64,000 nucleotides of DNA from Snodgrassella alvi wkB2 (GCF_000600005.1 NZ_CP007446.1:2010894-2074893), one strand, 5' to 3'; counted from the stretch's first letter, positions 18,836 through 29,135 are shown. Notes: generated by a model from the letters alone, not told the origin. Program-made: numbers and translations.

Positions 18836-19702
18836 ATGAAAAAACAATTTATTGCTGCTGCCATTATGTTTGGATTAACCGGTATGGCTGCTGCTCAGAC
18901 AGTAGTCACTGTTAACGGAACCAAAATTGACAGCAAAGAAGTCGATAACCAGGTAGCCATACTGGTACAGGAAAGCCAGAATCAGATTCAGGATTCCCCT
19001 GAATTGCGTAAAAATATTACCAACCGCCTGATTACCCGTATTTTGCTGATTCAGGCTGCAAAAAATCAGAATCTGGATAAAGACCCTGAATACTTGAAAG
19101 CATTAAGTCAGGCTGAAGCTGAAGCTAAACGTCTGGGCGATGATAAAAAACCGGGTTTCAAAGAAGAATGGTCTTTCTTTAAAGACAATTTGCTGACTCA
19201 GGCCTATCTGGCCAACGTGGCAAAAAACAATCCGGTAAAACCTCAGGATGTAAGTAATGCATATAACGACATGGTCAAATATTACAGCGGCACACAGGAA
19301 GTACAATTAGGTGAAATCATTACCCGTGATGCTGATACTGCAAATAAAGCCATTGCTCAGTTAAAAGCGAATAAAAACTTTAGCACTGTAGCTAAAGAAT
19401 ACACTATTGATCCTGCCGGTCGCGAAAACGGAGGCATTCCTAAAGGTTACGTTGCCATTAAAGATTTACAGGAAAGTGCCACTCCGGTTTATAACGCCAT
19501 TAAAGACCTGAAAAAAGGTCAGTACACTGCCACACCAGTACAGGGTAACAGCAATATATATGCTGTATTCTATGTAAACGATAAGCGCAATGTTAAACTG
19601 CCGAGTCAGAAAGAAATGACACCTGTTCTGTCACGCCGTCTGCAAAGCGCTTTAATAGCACAGGCAATTGATCAGCTTTATAAAAATGCAACAATCAAAT
19701 AA
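18836..19702 (+). CDS. Periplasmic parvulin-type peptidyl-prolyl isomerase
   Basis: A 288-residue exported foldase of the SurA/PrsA type. Signal peptide about residues 1-20 (ends GMAAA/Q). An N-terminal helical chaperone segment is followed by the parvulin domain about residues 155-250 (VQLGEIITRD, FSTVAKEYTIDPAGRENGGIPKGYV, KGQYTATPVQ). It probably aids folding of outer-membrane or secreted proteins. A second, shorter foldase of the same build follows 55 bp later, so this is a tandem pair. Confidence 0.88.
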   Translation: MKKQFIAAAIMFGLTGMAAAQTVVTVNGTKIDSKEVDNQVAILVQESQNQIQDSPELRKNITNRLITRILLIQAAKNQNLDKDPEYLKALSQAEAEAKRLGDDKKPGFKEEWSFFKDNLLTQAYLANVAKNNPVKPQDVSNAYNDMVKYYSGTQEVQLGEIITRDADTANKAIAQLKANKNFSTVAKEYTIDPAGRENGGIPKGYVAIKDLQESATPVYNAIKDLKKGQYTATPVQGNSNIYAVFYVNDKRNVKLPSQKEMTPVLSRRLQSALIAQAIDQLYKNATIK

Positions 19703-19757
19703 TAATTTAACTCTGGTTTAATTGACTAATCAGAAGATAAAATAAGGAATACTCAAC

Positions 19758-20519
19758 ATGAAAAAAAGCATTCCTTGGCTGGCCGGGCTGAGTATCATGG
19801 CGGCCGGGCTCGCTTTTGCTGATGCACCCAAAATTGACAGCCAGCGTATTAACGTTATGCTGAAACAGATTGAGCGTCAGATGCAGACTCAGCCAGATGC
19901 TCCGGCACCGGATAAGGCAGAAATTCAGAAAGAAATCACCTTGCGCCTGCAATCAGCTGAAATATTAAAAGCTGAAGCTATTAAGGCGGGGCTCGATAAA
20001 CAACCTGATACTCAGGCTGCATGGCAAAATGTACAGGCACAATTTTATGCTGCCCAGTATGTGGATTATCTGGCTGCCAAAACTGAAATCAACGACAGTG
20101 ATTTGCGCCGGCAATATGAACAAGTGAGTCAGGAAATCAATTTACTGCCAATTGTTTTTCCAAGCAAAGAAGCGGCTGAAGAAGGCTTAACTAAACTGAA
20201 AAAAGGTTTGGCTTACGAAACCCTGTACAAACAGGTTAATCCGGAAGCTCCTGCCAGCAACTGGATGAACCCGCAACAGTTACCGCCTGAATTTGCTCAG
20301 TTAGCTTCTCAGCTGAAAAATGGTCAGATATCACCTAATGTCATCAACATTGATGGTCATTTTTTTCTGCTGAAAGTAGCCGGTATGCGTCAGGCTCCTA
20401 ACGCACCTGCATTTAATCAGATTAAAGAGCAATTGCGTGAACAGGCCAAACAGCAAAAGGTACAGGAACAAATTAATCAGCTTTTACAAAAAAATGGTAT
20501 TAGTCTGAATGATCAATAA
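19758..20519 (+). CDS. Second periplasmic foldase (PpiC/SurA-like)
   Basis: A 253-residue exported protein resembling the preceding gene: signal peptide (about 1-21, ends AFA/D), helical N-terminal region, then a parvulin-like region about 130-225. The parvulin region is less canonical (INLLPIVFPSKEAAEEGLTKLKKG, then NWMNPQQLPPEF, LKNGQISPNVINIDGHFFLLKV), so isomerase activity may be weak and chaperone function may dominate. It ends the yciB operon; a terminator follows at 20535-20560. Confidence 0.8.
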   Translation: MKKSIPWLAGLSIMAAGLAFADAPKIDSQRINVMLKQIERQMQTQPDAPAPDKAEIQKEITLRLQSAEILKAEAIKAGLDKQPDTQAAWQNVQAQFYAAQYVDYLAAKTEINDSDLRRQYEQVSQEINLLPIVFPSKEAAEEGLTKLKKGLAYETLYKQVNPEAPASNWMNPQQLPPEFAQLASQLKNGQISPNVINIDGHFFLLKVAGMRQAPNAPAFNQIKEQLREQAKQQKVQEQINQLLQKNGISLNDQ

Positions 20520-20534
20520 GTTTTGCTGAAAAAT

Positions 20535-20560
20535 AAAACCGGTACAATCGTACCGGTTTT
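20535..20560 (+). terminator. Terminator after the foldase operon
   Basis: 10-bp perfect stem (AAAACCGGTA/TACCGGTTTT), 6-nt loop, six T, 15 bp past the second foldase stop. Confidence 0.85.
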
Positions 20561-20616
20561 TTCTATTGCCAGAATATTAATCACTACGATAAACAAGTTC
20601 TGATAACCGACCCTGT

Positions 20617-21063
20617 TCAGCCCGTTGTTTTTTTTGGCTGATACAGCATTTGTACGTAAGGGATTCCATTAGAAATATAGGGCGTTCCCTGTATCTGAAA
20701 ATCATGCCGCTGATAAAATTTAAGTACTCGCCGGTCAGCCTCAATTTTAACCGGATATTCAGCATAATGATTTTTTGCGTAATGCAGAATGAGCTTAACC
20801 AGCTGATCACCCAATCCGGTACCGCGTACCGTTGGATGTATCACAAACCGGCCAAAGGTAAAGTGAACACCAGCCAGAAACATTCGTGCATATGCCAGTA
20901 TCTGCCCGTCCCGCTGATAATAAACATGTTTAGCCTGCAAATCCCAATCATCCAGCTCAGGATAAATACGTTGTTGTTCTACTATGAAAGTATCGATACG
21001 CAAGCGAGCAATATGAAAAAAATCGTGTGATGAAATTTCATTAAATTTTTTGATACACCACAT
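20617..21063 (-). CDS. GNAT acetyltransferase (ElaA-like)
   Basis: A 148-residue GCN5-related acetyltransferase. The ElaA type is recognisable by LRIDTFIVEQQRIYPELDDWD and HVYYQRDGQILAYARMF, with the acetyl-CoA loop FVIHPTVRGTGLGDQLV. The start at 21063 is preferred because AAAGGTGG sits 8 bases upstream; an in-frame GTG at 21075 would overlap that site. The substrate is unknown. It stands alone and converges on the foldase operon. Confidence 0.85.
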   Translation of the reverse strand: MWCIKKFNEISSHDFFHIARLRIDTFIVEQQRIYPELDDWDLQAKHVYYQRDGQILAYARMFLAGVHFTFGRFVIHPTVRGTGLGDQLVKLILHYAKNHYAEYPVKIEADRRVLKFYQRHDFQIQGTPYISNGIPYVQMLYQPKKTTG

Positions 21064-21327
21064 AACGATTTCCACCTTTTACATTAAGAACGAATATCTG
21101 ATTATTCACACCATAACCCTAATCATAATATTAACAGAGTACCAATATCAAATCTTTGAATCAACATTTCAGCTTTACACCTGTTTCTAGCTTAAAATCC
21201 GCTCTGTGATCTAATATTGTTTTCAATAAAAGCAACCCTTTTAATCAAAATGCGCTCGGTTAAGTATTACAATCCGGTATATTAAATACCTAACCGGCTA
21301 AAAACTGAGTATTGTGCAAAGCACAAA
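21064..21327. other. Intergenic region left of yceI
   Basis: About 260 bp of AT-rich sequence upstream of the GNAT gene, presumably with its promoter. Nothing else is recognisable before the hairpin at 21328-21358. Confidence 0.5.
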
Positions 21328-21358
21328 CGGATTATCTGCTATTAAAACAGATAATCCG
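21328..21358 (-). terminator. Terminator after yceI
   Basis: 11-bp perfect inverted repeat (CGGATTATCTG/CAGATAATCCG), 9-nt loop, 20 bp beyond the yceI stop on the minus strand. The T tract is modest (TTTG). Confidence 0.65.
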
Positions 21359-21377
21359 TGTAAATTACCCAGTTAGT

Positions 21378-21953
21378 TTACTGTCTGGCTGCTTCAATCT
21401 GAATATTAATTTTAACATACCGGCTGGCTGGCATGGCCGTCAGATATTCATCGATCCCCCATTGTGAGCGATCAATAATAGCCTCAAAATCACCGCCGCA
21501 CACCTGCGATTGAGTCATAGGGCTATTATAACAATTAAATTTAGTTGCCCGTAATGTCACAGGATGAGTTCGTCCGACCATAGTCAGCTGGCCGCGTAAT
21601 GCTCTGACCTTGCCTTGTTTATCAAAAATCCAGTCCTGTGAAGAAAAACGCAGATTCGGATACTTTGCCGCATTGAAAAAAGCTTCGCTTTGCAGGTGTT
21701 TCGTGAACTCACTGCGGCCAGTATCCAGAGTACTAAGCGGGATAGTTATATCTACAGAACCAGTTTTCGCACCAGCATCATATTGAAGTTCACCATTAAG
21801 ATTATAAAAACCACCCACATTACTGGAGGTTGCAAAGTGATCAAGTGTAAAACGGGCATTGGCATGCAAAGGATCGATTTTATAATTTGCAGCTACAGCC
21901 GGCACGGTTATTCCCAGCAACGCTGCCATCAAAATACTGGCCAATTTATTCAT
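21378..21953 (-). CDS. YceI family periplasmic protein
   Basis: A 191-residue exported lipocalin-like protein that binds polyisoprenoid lipids in characterised members. Signal peptide about 1-21 (ends VPAVA/A). Family motifs: YKIDPLHANARFTLDHF, FYNLNGELQYD, LDTGRSEFTKHLQSEAFFNAAKYP, then DFEAIIDRSQWGID. Monocistronic, with its own terminator. Confidence 0.92.
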   Translation of the reverse strand: MNKLASILMAALLGITVPAVAANYKIDPLHANARFTLDHFATSSNVGGFYNLNGELQYDAGAKTGSVDITIPLSTLDTGRSEFTKHLQSEAFFNAAKYPNLRFSSQDWIFDKQGKVRALRGQLTMVGRTHPVTLRATKFNCYNSPMTQSQVCGGDFEAIIDRSQWGIDEYLTAMPASRYVKINIQIEAARQ

Positions 21954-22119
21954 GAAGAAACACCTCTAAACATTAGTCTGACAGCAACAATATTAACGTG
22001 AATAACCAGATAACAACATCTCGAAGAGTAAAAATATTATTTCTTGTCATGAAATAATTACAGGATATTCATCTACTTTTAACTAAACAGATAATTTTAC
22101 CTGTTTCATTATTATTGTT

Positions 22120-23433
22120 TTACCAGTCAAATACAGCGATCGACTCCACATGTGCTGTTTGCGCAAACAGATTCATAATACCGCCGGCGCGATAACGGTA
22201 ACCGCGCTTAACGAGTAAACCTGCGTCTCGTGCCAGAGTAGCCGGATCGCAGGAAATATAAACTATCCGGCGTGGTAACAGCCGCTCTTCAATTTCATTT
22301 AAAGACTGTATCAATGCCTGAGCACCTGCACGTGGCGGATCAAGCAACCATTTATGCGCATAACCCAGCTCACGCAGACGCTGCGTACTCATAGCAAAAA
22401 GATCAGCCTGCTGAAAACGTACAAGTTTGGCCAAACCATTATGCCTGACATTACGCGCAGCACGCTGACACATGGCAGCAACACCCTCAATACCCAGCAC
22501 CTCTGCCTGCATCCGTGCAATCGGTAAACTAAAATTCCCTAAACCACAAAACCAGTCAATAATCCGCTCGCCGGCACATGGCTGCAACCATTGTATTGCC
22601 CGCTGTACCATAAGCGCATTAGTCACATGATTAACCTGAGTAAAATCTTCAGGCTGATATGGAATCTCAATTTGATATTCAGGCAGACGATAAGCAAGAA
22701 TCGCAGTCGCAGATGAAGATATTAAAGTGGTTTTATTACCTTTTTGTAACCAGCACTGCCACACATAACCGCTTTGCTGCTGTAACTGTTGCAGCAGACC
22801 ATCAATCTGCATACGCTTGGGCTGGTTTAACACATCAGTCTGTATAGTGAGTGCAATAGCATCATTACCCTGATGCAGCATAATGCCCTTAACCGTATTT
22901 GCAGACCAGTTTTGTAAAAACAGCTTAATTGGTTTTAAAGCTTTCGACACTACCTCAGGTAATACCAGACAATAATCAATATCTATAATTGCATGGCTTT
23001 GTCTGGCCTGAAAACCCAGCTTTAACCGGCCTTTATCATAGACTGCACGTAATCGCACTCGTTGGCGATAATGCCATGCTAAACCATAAACAGGCGGCAT
23101 CAGTTCATCAGGCAGAACCTTACCCAGACGCCGCATCTGACTTAGCCATGCACGCTGTTTTAGTGCCACCTGAGCAGTAAACTCAATATGCTGGCTGTTA
23201 CAACCGCCACAATGAGCATAATAATCACAAGGCGGTTGTACACGAGCATTAGCCGGCATCAGTATTCGGCTAATTCTACCTTCAGTATAGGATTTTTTTA
23301 TCCGCACCGGCTGCCATTCTACTAATTCACCCGGTAATGCCTCATCAATAAATACCGCCTTACCGTCTACCCGGGCAACGCCGCGCCCTTCCTGATTCCA
23401 GTCTGTAATTTGTGCTGTAAATCGTTGTTCCAA
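22120..23433 (-). CDS. rlmD: 23S rRNA (uracil-C5)-methyltransferase RlmD
   Basis: SAM-dependent methyltransferase for 23S rRNA U1939; 437 residues. An N-terminal TRAM domain (TAQITDWNQEGRGVARVDGKAVFIDEALPGE, given here in family terms) is followed by the iron-sulfur cysteines CDYYAHCGGC. The SAM loop is DWFCGLGNFSLP, and the catalytic Cys lies in ISCDPATLARD with the GYRYRAGGIMNLFAQTAHVE tail. The stop is followed by no obvious terminator. Divergent from the L,D-transpeptidase gene. Confidence 0.93.
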   Translation of the reverse strand: MEQRFTAQITDWNQEGRGVARVDGKAVFIDEALPGELVEWQPVRIKKSYTEGRISRILMPANARVQPPCDYYAHCGGCNSQHIEFTAQVALKQRAWLSQMRRLGKVLPDELMPPVYGLAWHYRQRVRLRAVYDKGRLKLGFQARQSHAIIDIDYCLVLPEVVSKALKPIKLFLQNWSANTVKGIMLHQGNDAIALTIQTDVLNQPKRMQIDGLLQQLQQQSGYVWQCWLQKGNKTTLISSSATAILAYRLPEYQIEIPYQPEDFTQVNHVTNALMVQRAIQWLQPCAGERIIDWFCGLGNFSLPIARMQAEVLGIEGVAAMCQRAARNVRHNGLAKLVRFQQADLFAMSTQRLRELGYAHKWLLDPPRAGAQALIQSLNEIEERLLPRRIVYISCDPATLARDAGLLVKRGYRYRAGGIMNLFAQTAHVESIAVFDW

Positions 23434-23549
23434 GCTATAACCTCAAGCCAGAAATGAACTTAAATAAATTTAATTGTATTTAATTTCTCACATTACAGAC
23501 AAATTACGTTATGATTATATCCATATTGCCATACTGGATTTTAAGAATA

Positions 23550-24566
23550 ATGTTAAAACCAATACTTTATGCAGTGGCCACTACCCTTATCTCCACAGGT
23601 GCATATGCTGCCATTCCCATGCCTGACTACGCAGTACCCAGTCAGGGACAGCAAGTTATCCTGAATGTTCCGCAATTGCGGCTATTTCTGTTTCAGGACG
23701 GAAAATTAATTAAAACTTATCCCATAACTGTAGGTAAAGCCAGCACACAAACACCGCTGGGTGAATACAAAATTGGTGCCAAAGTAAACAAGCCTACCTG
23801 GAGTGTTCCGCTTAGTATCCAGAAAGAAATGGCAGCCAGCGGTAAAGCTGTACAGAAATCTGTACCACCCGGCCCGAATAACCCACTTGGTCCCGTATTT
23901 GTCCGTCTTGGTGAACCGCGGCTGGGGCTTGGCATTCATGGTACCAATGTACCCAGTAGTGTGCCCGGGGTACGCAGCCATGGCTGTGTGCGTTTACGCA
24001 GCCCGAATGCACTGGATTTTGCCGCAACAGTACAAAGCGGTGCTGATGCTGCCGTCATTTACCAGCAGGTATCAGTTAACACAGATGAACAAAATGATAT
24101 CTGGATTGCCGTTTATCGCGATCCTTATAATAAACGAAATCTGAACAGAAAGCTCTTAAACCAGAGTATCAGTTCATGGGCAGAACAGCATCAGCTTCGG
24201 GTTGACCAGCAACGTTTAAACAATGCTCTGGGCAAACCGGCCAATACTTTGATTTGTCTTACCTGCAGTACTGGCAAAACCAAAGTTAGCGGCAATCTGA
24301 GCTCACTACAGTGGACAAGCGGTAAAGGTGAAACTGTAGAATTCAAAAACGTTAATCCAGACAATATCAATTCTAAACAGGAAATCACACCGGAAAGCAG
24401 TAGTATTGAAGTAGATGAGGACACGGACGAAACACCTAAGCAACAAAATATTACTCCGTTACATCCAACCACCACACCTGCAAAAAAACAACCCACATCA
24501 GTAAAGAAGGTTCCAATTACAACCATTCCTGCCTCATCCGATGAGGGTTTTGATTCTCTGATGTAA
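23550..24566 (+). CDS. L,D-transpeptidase (YkuD domain)
   Basis: A periplasmic cross-linking enzyme or lipoprotein-attaching transpeptidase; 338 residues from the start at 23550, which gives a compact signal peptide MLKPILYAVATTLISTGAYA. A start at 23511 would add 13 residues. The YkuD catalytic core (about residues 35-165) has GIHGTNVP and the Cys motif RSHGCVRLR. The ErfK/YbiS-type neighbouring region follows, and a low-complexity Ser/Thr/Pro tail fills the last 90 residues. The start lies 116 bp from divergent rlmD. Confidence 0.9.
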   Translation: MLKPILYAVATTLISTGAYAAIPMPDYAVPSQGQQVILNVPQLRLFLFQDGKLIKTYPITVGKASTQTPLGEYKIGAKVNKPTWSVPLSIQKEMAASGKAVQKSVPPGPNNPLGPVFVRLGEPRLGLGIHGTNVPSSVPGVRSHGCVRLRSPNALDFAATVQSGADAAVIYQQVSVNTDEQNDIWIAVYRDPYNKRNLNRKLLNQSISSWAEQHQLRVDQQRLNNALGKPANTLICLTCSTGKTKVSGNLSSLQWTSGKGETVEFKNVNPDNINSKQEITPESSSIEVDEDTDETPKQQNITPLHPTTTPAKKQPTSVKKVPITTIPASSDEGFDSLM

Positions 24567-24604
24567 CATCGGACTAGCAGTTTAACTGATATATAAACTC
24601 AGTT

Positions 24605-24925
24605 TTAAGGAAGATAATTTTCCAGCAATTGCCATAAAACTGCCTTGTCTGAAGATTTAAGCCGCTTCAGCCGATATTCACATCGTGCTGCAGCGGCTTT
24701 AGTAATGTTCCGGCAAATCAGACGCATCTCAAGTGGCGGATACATGCGTGTATATCTTGCCCCCTTACCCGCATAATGCGCCTGCCAGCGCTTTAACGGC
24801 CGATTAGTTATCCCGCAATAAAATGTATCATTAGCACAGTATAAAAAATAGACAGCCCAATCAGCATCTGTCTGAGGTAAGGGGGGTAATGCATTCAGAA
24901 CAGATGCAGACAAAATCAGCTTCAT
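24605..24925 (-). CDS. yhbQ: GIY-YIG nuclease-fold protein (UPF0213)
   Basis: A 106-residue protein consisting of one GIY-YIG fold: WAVYFLYCANDTFYCGIT (the GIY and YIG elements appear as VYF and YCG), then RPLKRWQAHYAGKGARYTR. The group includes YhbQ, for which some nuclease activity has been described; the role here is not known. It converges on the L,D-transpeptidase gene, 38 bp apart. Confidence 0.88.
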   Translation of the reverse strand: MKLILSASVLNALPPLPQTDADWAVYFLYCANDTFYCGITNRPLKRWQAHYAGKGARYTRMYPPLEMRLICRNITKAAAARCEYRLKRLKSSDKAVLWQLLENYLP

Positions 24926-25236
24926 AGTTCAGTATAAACCGCAATCCCGGACTGATTGAAATTCAGTTATTCCAAACTCCGGTAAAAATTATGATATACA
25001 GCGTGTTAATAATAAACACACTTAATTCACAGCAATAAAATAATATGATTTTAAGCAAAAACCGATAATTTCAAATTTTACAGATACTGAATACAGGCCG
25101 AACACCTGGCCGCGCTTCGCCGATGTTCTTAAACATTTACCAATAACACATAAAATTTAAAATAATTATTTTTATCATACACTCAGACAAGAGAGTACTT
25201 ATCGTACATAAATACGCTCAATTTTTCGGTTTACAC
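24926..25236. other. Intergenic region dnaE / yhbQ
   Basis: About 310 bp between dnaE and the next leftward gene. The only structure I see is a weak hairpin near 25100-25128 (GAACA/TGTTC outside, GGC/GCC inside). No reading frame or named element. Confidence 0.5.
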
Positions 25237-28200
25237 TCAGAAACTCACCTGTACCGCCTCATCGCCTAGCAAGGTATACAGTTCATCAAATAAGGTAGCC
25301 TCAGGCTTGATAAGCCAGTTTCTATCCGCACGCAATTCACCATATGCCTGCTGATGCCGGCAGCAAAATTTCAGTGGCACATGAGCCTGCTGTTCACGGT
25401 ATGGTTCCAGTAATCTGGCCAATTGTCCGACAGGAGTATCTGCAGTAATGTGTAAATGCAGACTGCGTGCATAGCGGGCGCTGGCTTGCGCCAGCGTGAA
25501 TGCATCATCAGCAGTGATACGTAATCCGTCACCGCCATTGTATTCATCAACAGCAACCTTACATTCCATAATCAATACCTGATCTGCTTTCAGGCTGGCT
25601 CCGTATTCTTCCAGTGCCTGCCCCGCTACTACAACTTCCTGTTTAGCGGTACCATCCTCAAGCTGCACCACAGCAAATTTACCGCGTTTTCCCATAATAT
25701 AGCGGACACCGGTAACAAAACCGGCTACTTTCTGCTTATTATTAGATGGTTTCAGTGTTGCCAGTTTGCTGCTAACCAGTGCACGTACTTTATCAGCATA
25801 TGGTTCGAACGGATGGCCGGAAAAATAAAAACCCATTGCCTGTTTCTCTTCAGCCAGCTTTACCGCCAGTGACCATGGTGCTACCTTTTCCATTTGTAAA
25901 GGCTCTATAGCATCTTCAACCATATCAAACAGCCCGCCCTGATTCGCATTGGCAGCCACCTGCTCAGCATTCTCCATCGCCAGACCGATATTGGCCAGCA
26001 ACTGAGCCCGATTCGGATTCAATTCATCAAAGGCACCGGCGCGTACCAAAGCCTCAATCGTACGGCGATTCAGATGTTGGCGATCTACTCGCTGACAAAA
26101 ATCGAATAAATCTGTAAATGCACCACCTGTTTCGCGCGCACGTACAATGGCCTCTACGGCACCTTCGCCAGTTCCCTTAATTGCTCCAAGTGCATAACGA
26201 ATCTGCTTTTTATTATTCGGAGTAAACCGGTAAAAGGATTCATTAATACTCGGTGGCAGGAAAGTAATCCCGTTTTCAATACCATCATCAACAAAAATTT
26301 TCAGCTGATCCGTATTAGTCAATTCACTGGACATCGTACCGGCCAGATACTCAGCCAGATAATGACATTTGAGCCATGCAGTCTGATAAGACACCAGAGC
26401 ATAAGCTGCAGCATGCGATTTATTGAAACCATAGCCGGCAAACTTTTCCATATAATTGAAAATTTCATTGGCCGTTTGCTTATCTATGCCTTTTTCAGCG
26501 GCACCAGCCTCAAAAATGGCGCGATGCTTCACCATTTCCTCAACTTTTTTCTTACCCATAGCACGACGCAGCAAATCGGCACCACCCAGTGTATAACCGC
26601 CGCAAACCTGTGCCGCCTGCATTACCTGTTCCTGATAAACCATCACCCCGTAAGTAGAATTTAATACCGGTTCAAGATTTGGATGCAGATACTCTACTTT
26701 TTCCTCACCATGCATACGCCGGATAAAATCCGGAATCAGATCCATCGGCCCCGGACGATACAGAGCCACAAACGCAATAATTTCTTCAAACTTGGTCGGA
26801 CGTGCTGTCACCAGCATCTTTTTCATACCCACCGACTCAAACTGGAATACTGCTGTTGTATTACCTCTGGCAAAAATACTGGCATACGTCTCTGCATCGT
26901 CCAGCGGAATATGATTAACATCAACCTTCTGACCAGTGGTTTCCAGAATAAATTTTTGCGTCATTTCGATGATGGTTAAGTTGCGCAGTCCGAGAAAGTC
27001 GAATTTCACCAAACCAATCTGCTCAACATCATCCTTATCAAACATCGAAACCGGAGACGCATCATCACCGCTTGCCTGATAAATCGGGCAAAAATCGGCA
27101 ATTTTTCCCGGAGCCATCAGCACCCCGCCTGCGTGCATACCCAGACCGCGCGTCAGATCTTCCAGTTTCAGTGCCAGCGTCATTAGCTCTTCAGCTTCTT
27201 CTTCCTGCAATAGTTGCCGGATTTGCGGTTCTGCTTCCATTGCTTTTGTCAGACTGAGTGGTTTATTTGCTTCAACCGGTATCAGTTTAGACAAACGGTC
27301 ACACAAACCAAACGGTAAATCCAGCACACGCCCGACATCGCGTACCACAGATTTCGACGACATCGTACCGAAAGTAACAATCTGACTTACCGCAGGCACA
27401 CCATATTTATGGCGTACATACTGAATAACCCGACCACGGTTTTCCTGACAAAAGTCAATATCGAAGTCCGGCATTGATACCCGTTCCGGGTTCAGAAAAC
27501 GTTCGAACAGCAGGTTATAACGCAACGGATCCAAATCAGTAATTTTCAATGAATACGCTACTAGCGAACCGGCACCAGAACCACGTCCCGGACCTACCGG
27601 ACAGCCATTTTGCTTAGCCCAGTTAATAAAGTCCTGCACAATCAGAAAATAACCGGGAAACTGCATCTGAATAATAATTCCCAGCTCATAATCCAGTCGC
27701 TGCTGATATTCCGGCATTTTCTGTGCTCGTTCAGTTTCATCCGGATACAGAAATGACATGCGCTCACGTAATCCTTCATTACTCAGCTGAACCAACAGAT
27801 CGTCCAGCGTCATCCCTTCCGGTGTCGGAAAAAGCGGCAAATAGTTTTTCCCCAGTGTCAGCGTCAGATTACAGCGTTGAGCTATAGCAACTGTATTGGA
27901 TAAAGCTTCAGGTATGTCGGCAAAACGTGCCGCCATCTCTTCAGGCGTAACAAAATACTGACTGGGCACAAAATCATGCGGACGGCGTTTATCAGCCAGT
28001 ACATATCCGCTGGCAATGCAGACCCGAGCTTCATGTGCCTGAAAATCATCAGTATCCATAAACTGTACCGGATGGGTTGCCACCACGGCTATCTGATGCT
28101 CAGCCGCCAGTGCCACACTACCCGCTACCACTGCTTCCCATTCCGGCCGCTCAGGCAAACGCTGCACTTCCAGATAAAAACCATCACCAAACCATTGCCG

Positions 28201-28695
28201 GTATTTAATTAAAGCTTGTGCAGCCTGCTCAGGTTTCTGTGACAGTAAAGCCTGACCAATTTCACCATACTGTGCTCCAGATAAACAGATTAAGCCAGTA
28301 TTGTCTCCTTCTGCCAGCCACTGCTGACGTACTATTGCCTGATGCGGATTGCGGTCTTCACCCACATAAGCATTTGTCAGTAACTCATTCAGACGCAAAT
28401 AACCTGCATGATTTTTAACCACAAGCATCAGGCGAAAAGGCTTATCCGGCTGTTCCGGATTCTCCAGACGCACATCTACCGCCATAATCGGCTTGATTCC
28501 CGCATTACGGCATGCCTTATAAAATTTCACCATGCCAAATACATTCATCAGGTCGCTGATACCTAATGCAGGTATTCCCAAAGCACTGGCTCTTTTAACT
28601 GCCTCTTTAATCCGTACAATACCGTCTTCAATAGAAAATTCAGTATGCAGACGCAATGGAACATAGGAAAAATTTTTGGACATAGTACTTTTCAT
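25237..28695 (-). CDS. dnaE: DNA polymerase III subunit alpha
   Basis: Replicative polymerase catalytic subunit, 1152 residues. An N-terminal PHP domain (VPLRLHTEFSIEDGIVRI, GIPALGISDLMNVFG) precedes the palm with GPGRGSGAGSLVAYSL and the catalytic aspartates in PDFDIDFCQ. Next is the fingers block FAGYGFNKSHAAAYAL, then HhH, OB-fold (VAGFVTGVRYIMGKRGKFAVV) and a tau-binding C-terminal region. Length and order are normal for DnaE1. Possible starts are MKST (28695) or the MSKN Met four codons on. Confidence 0.97.
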   Translation of the reverse strand: MKSTMSKNFSYVPLRLHTEFSIEDGIVRIKEAVKRASALGIPALGISDLMNVFGMVKFYKACRNAGIKPIMAVDVRLENPEQPDKPFRLMLVVKNHAGYLRLNELLTNAYVGEDRNPHQAIVRQQWLAEGDNTGLICLSGAQYGEIGQALLSQKPEQAAQALIKYRQWFGDGFYLEVQRLPERPEWEAVVAGSVALAAEHQIAVVATHPVQFMDTDDFQAHEARVCIASGYVLADKRRPHDFVPSQYFVTPEEMAARFADIPEALSNTVAIAQRCNLTLTLGKNYLPLFPTPEGMTLDDLLVQLSNEGLRERMSFLYPDETERAQKMPEYQQRLDYELGIIIQMQFPGYFLIVQDFINWAKQNGCPVGPGRGSGAGSLVAYSLKITDLDPLRYNLLFERFLNPERVSMPDFDIDFCQENRGRVIQYVRHKYGVPAVSQIVTFGTMSSKSVVRDVGRVLDLPFGLCDRLSKLIPVEANKPLSLTKAMEAEPQIRQLLQEEEAEELMTLALKLEDLTRGLGMHAGGVLMAPGKIADFCPIYQASGDDASPVSMFDKDDVEQIGLVKFDFLGLRNLTIIEMTQKFILETTGQKVDVNHIPLDDAETYASIFARGNTTAVFQFESVGMKKMLVTARPTKFEEIIAFVALYRPGPMDLIPDFIRRMHGEEKVEYLHPNLEPVLNSTYGVMVYQEQVMQAAQVCGGYTLGGADLLRRAMGKKKVEEMVKHRAIFEAGAAEKGIDKQTANEIFNYMEKFAGYGFNKSHAAAYALVSYQTAWLKCHYLAEYLAGTMSSELTNTDQLKIFVDDGIENGITFLPPSINESFYRFTPNNKKQIRYALGAIKGTGEGAVEAIVRARETGGAFTDLFDFCQRVDRQHLNRRTIEALVRAGAFDELNPNRAQLLANIGLAMENAEQVAANANQGGLFDMVEDAIEPLQMEKVAPWSLAVKLAEEKQAMGFYFSGHPFEPYADKVRALVSSKLATLKPSNNKQKVAGFVTGVRYIMGKRGKFAVVQLEDGTAKQEVVVAGQALEEYGASLKADQVLIMECKVAVDEYNGGDGLRITADDAFTLAQASARYARSLHLHITADTPVGQLARLLEPYREQQAHVPLKFCCRHQQAYGELRADRNWLIKPEATLFDELYTLLGDEAVQVSF

Positions 28696-29101
28696 ACCAG
28701 AACAATTGTTATCTGGTTTATCCGAAATAAAATGAGAGAAAACCGGCCGGCTGAACTTTCAGCTTTCTAAGCAATATACTGAAAATTACAAATAACAGCA
28801 TTCAGTGGATCAGCCAGTGCACAAGCACATTATTACAGCGTTAATTTTACCTGATTTGTTCAAGTGAACAGCAATAATCTGGGGTAAAAACTGGCTAGTT
28901 GATTATTCAGCAGTAGTAAAGCGGATAGTAATATAAATATACAGACCAAAAAGCATTAATTCATACTTCTACAGTTGAAAGAAATATATCCGGCCACCAA
29001 ACTACCCATAAAACCTTTGTTATTTAACTGAGCCGCCGGAGCTTGGAAATTCAGCGAGTGTTACGCAGCTAACTGATACATCCGGCCAACTCGACTAATG
29101 A
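28696..29101. other. Intergenic region upstream of dnaE
   Basis: About 400 bp between the dnaE start and the 6S RNA terminator. It should hold the dnaE promoter. A 14-bp near-palindrome TGTTCAAGTGAACA lies at 28857-28870 and could be an operator. Nothing else stands out. Confidence 0.45.
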
Positions 29102-29135
29102 AAACAGGCTGCCTGAATCATCAGACAGCCTGTTT
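29102..29135 (-). terminator. Terminator of 6S RNA carrying an uptake sequence
   Basis: Inverted repeat AAACAGGCTG/CAGCCTGTTT around a 14-nt loop; the left arm contains the exact 12-mer AGGCTGCCTGAA (29106-29117). Neisseriaceae often place uptake sequences in terminator stems. It follows the 6S RNA 3' end. Confidence 0.75.

Noticed and set aside
20577-20810. Short leftward ORF at the end of the GNAT gene
   Set aside because: Shadow frame of the ElaA-like coding sequence.
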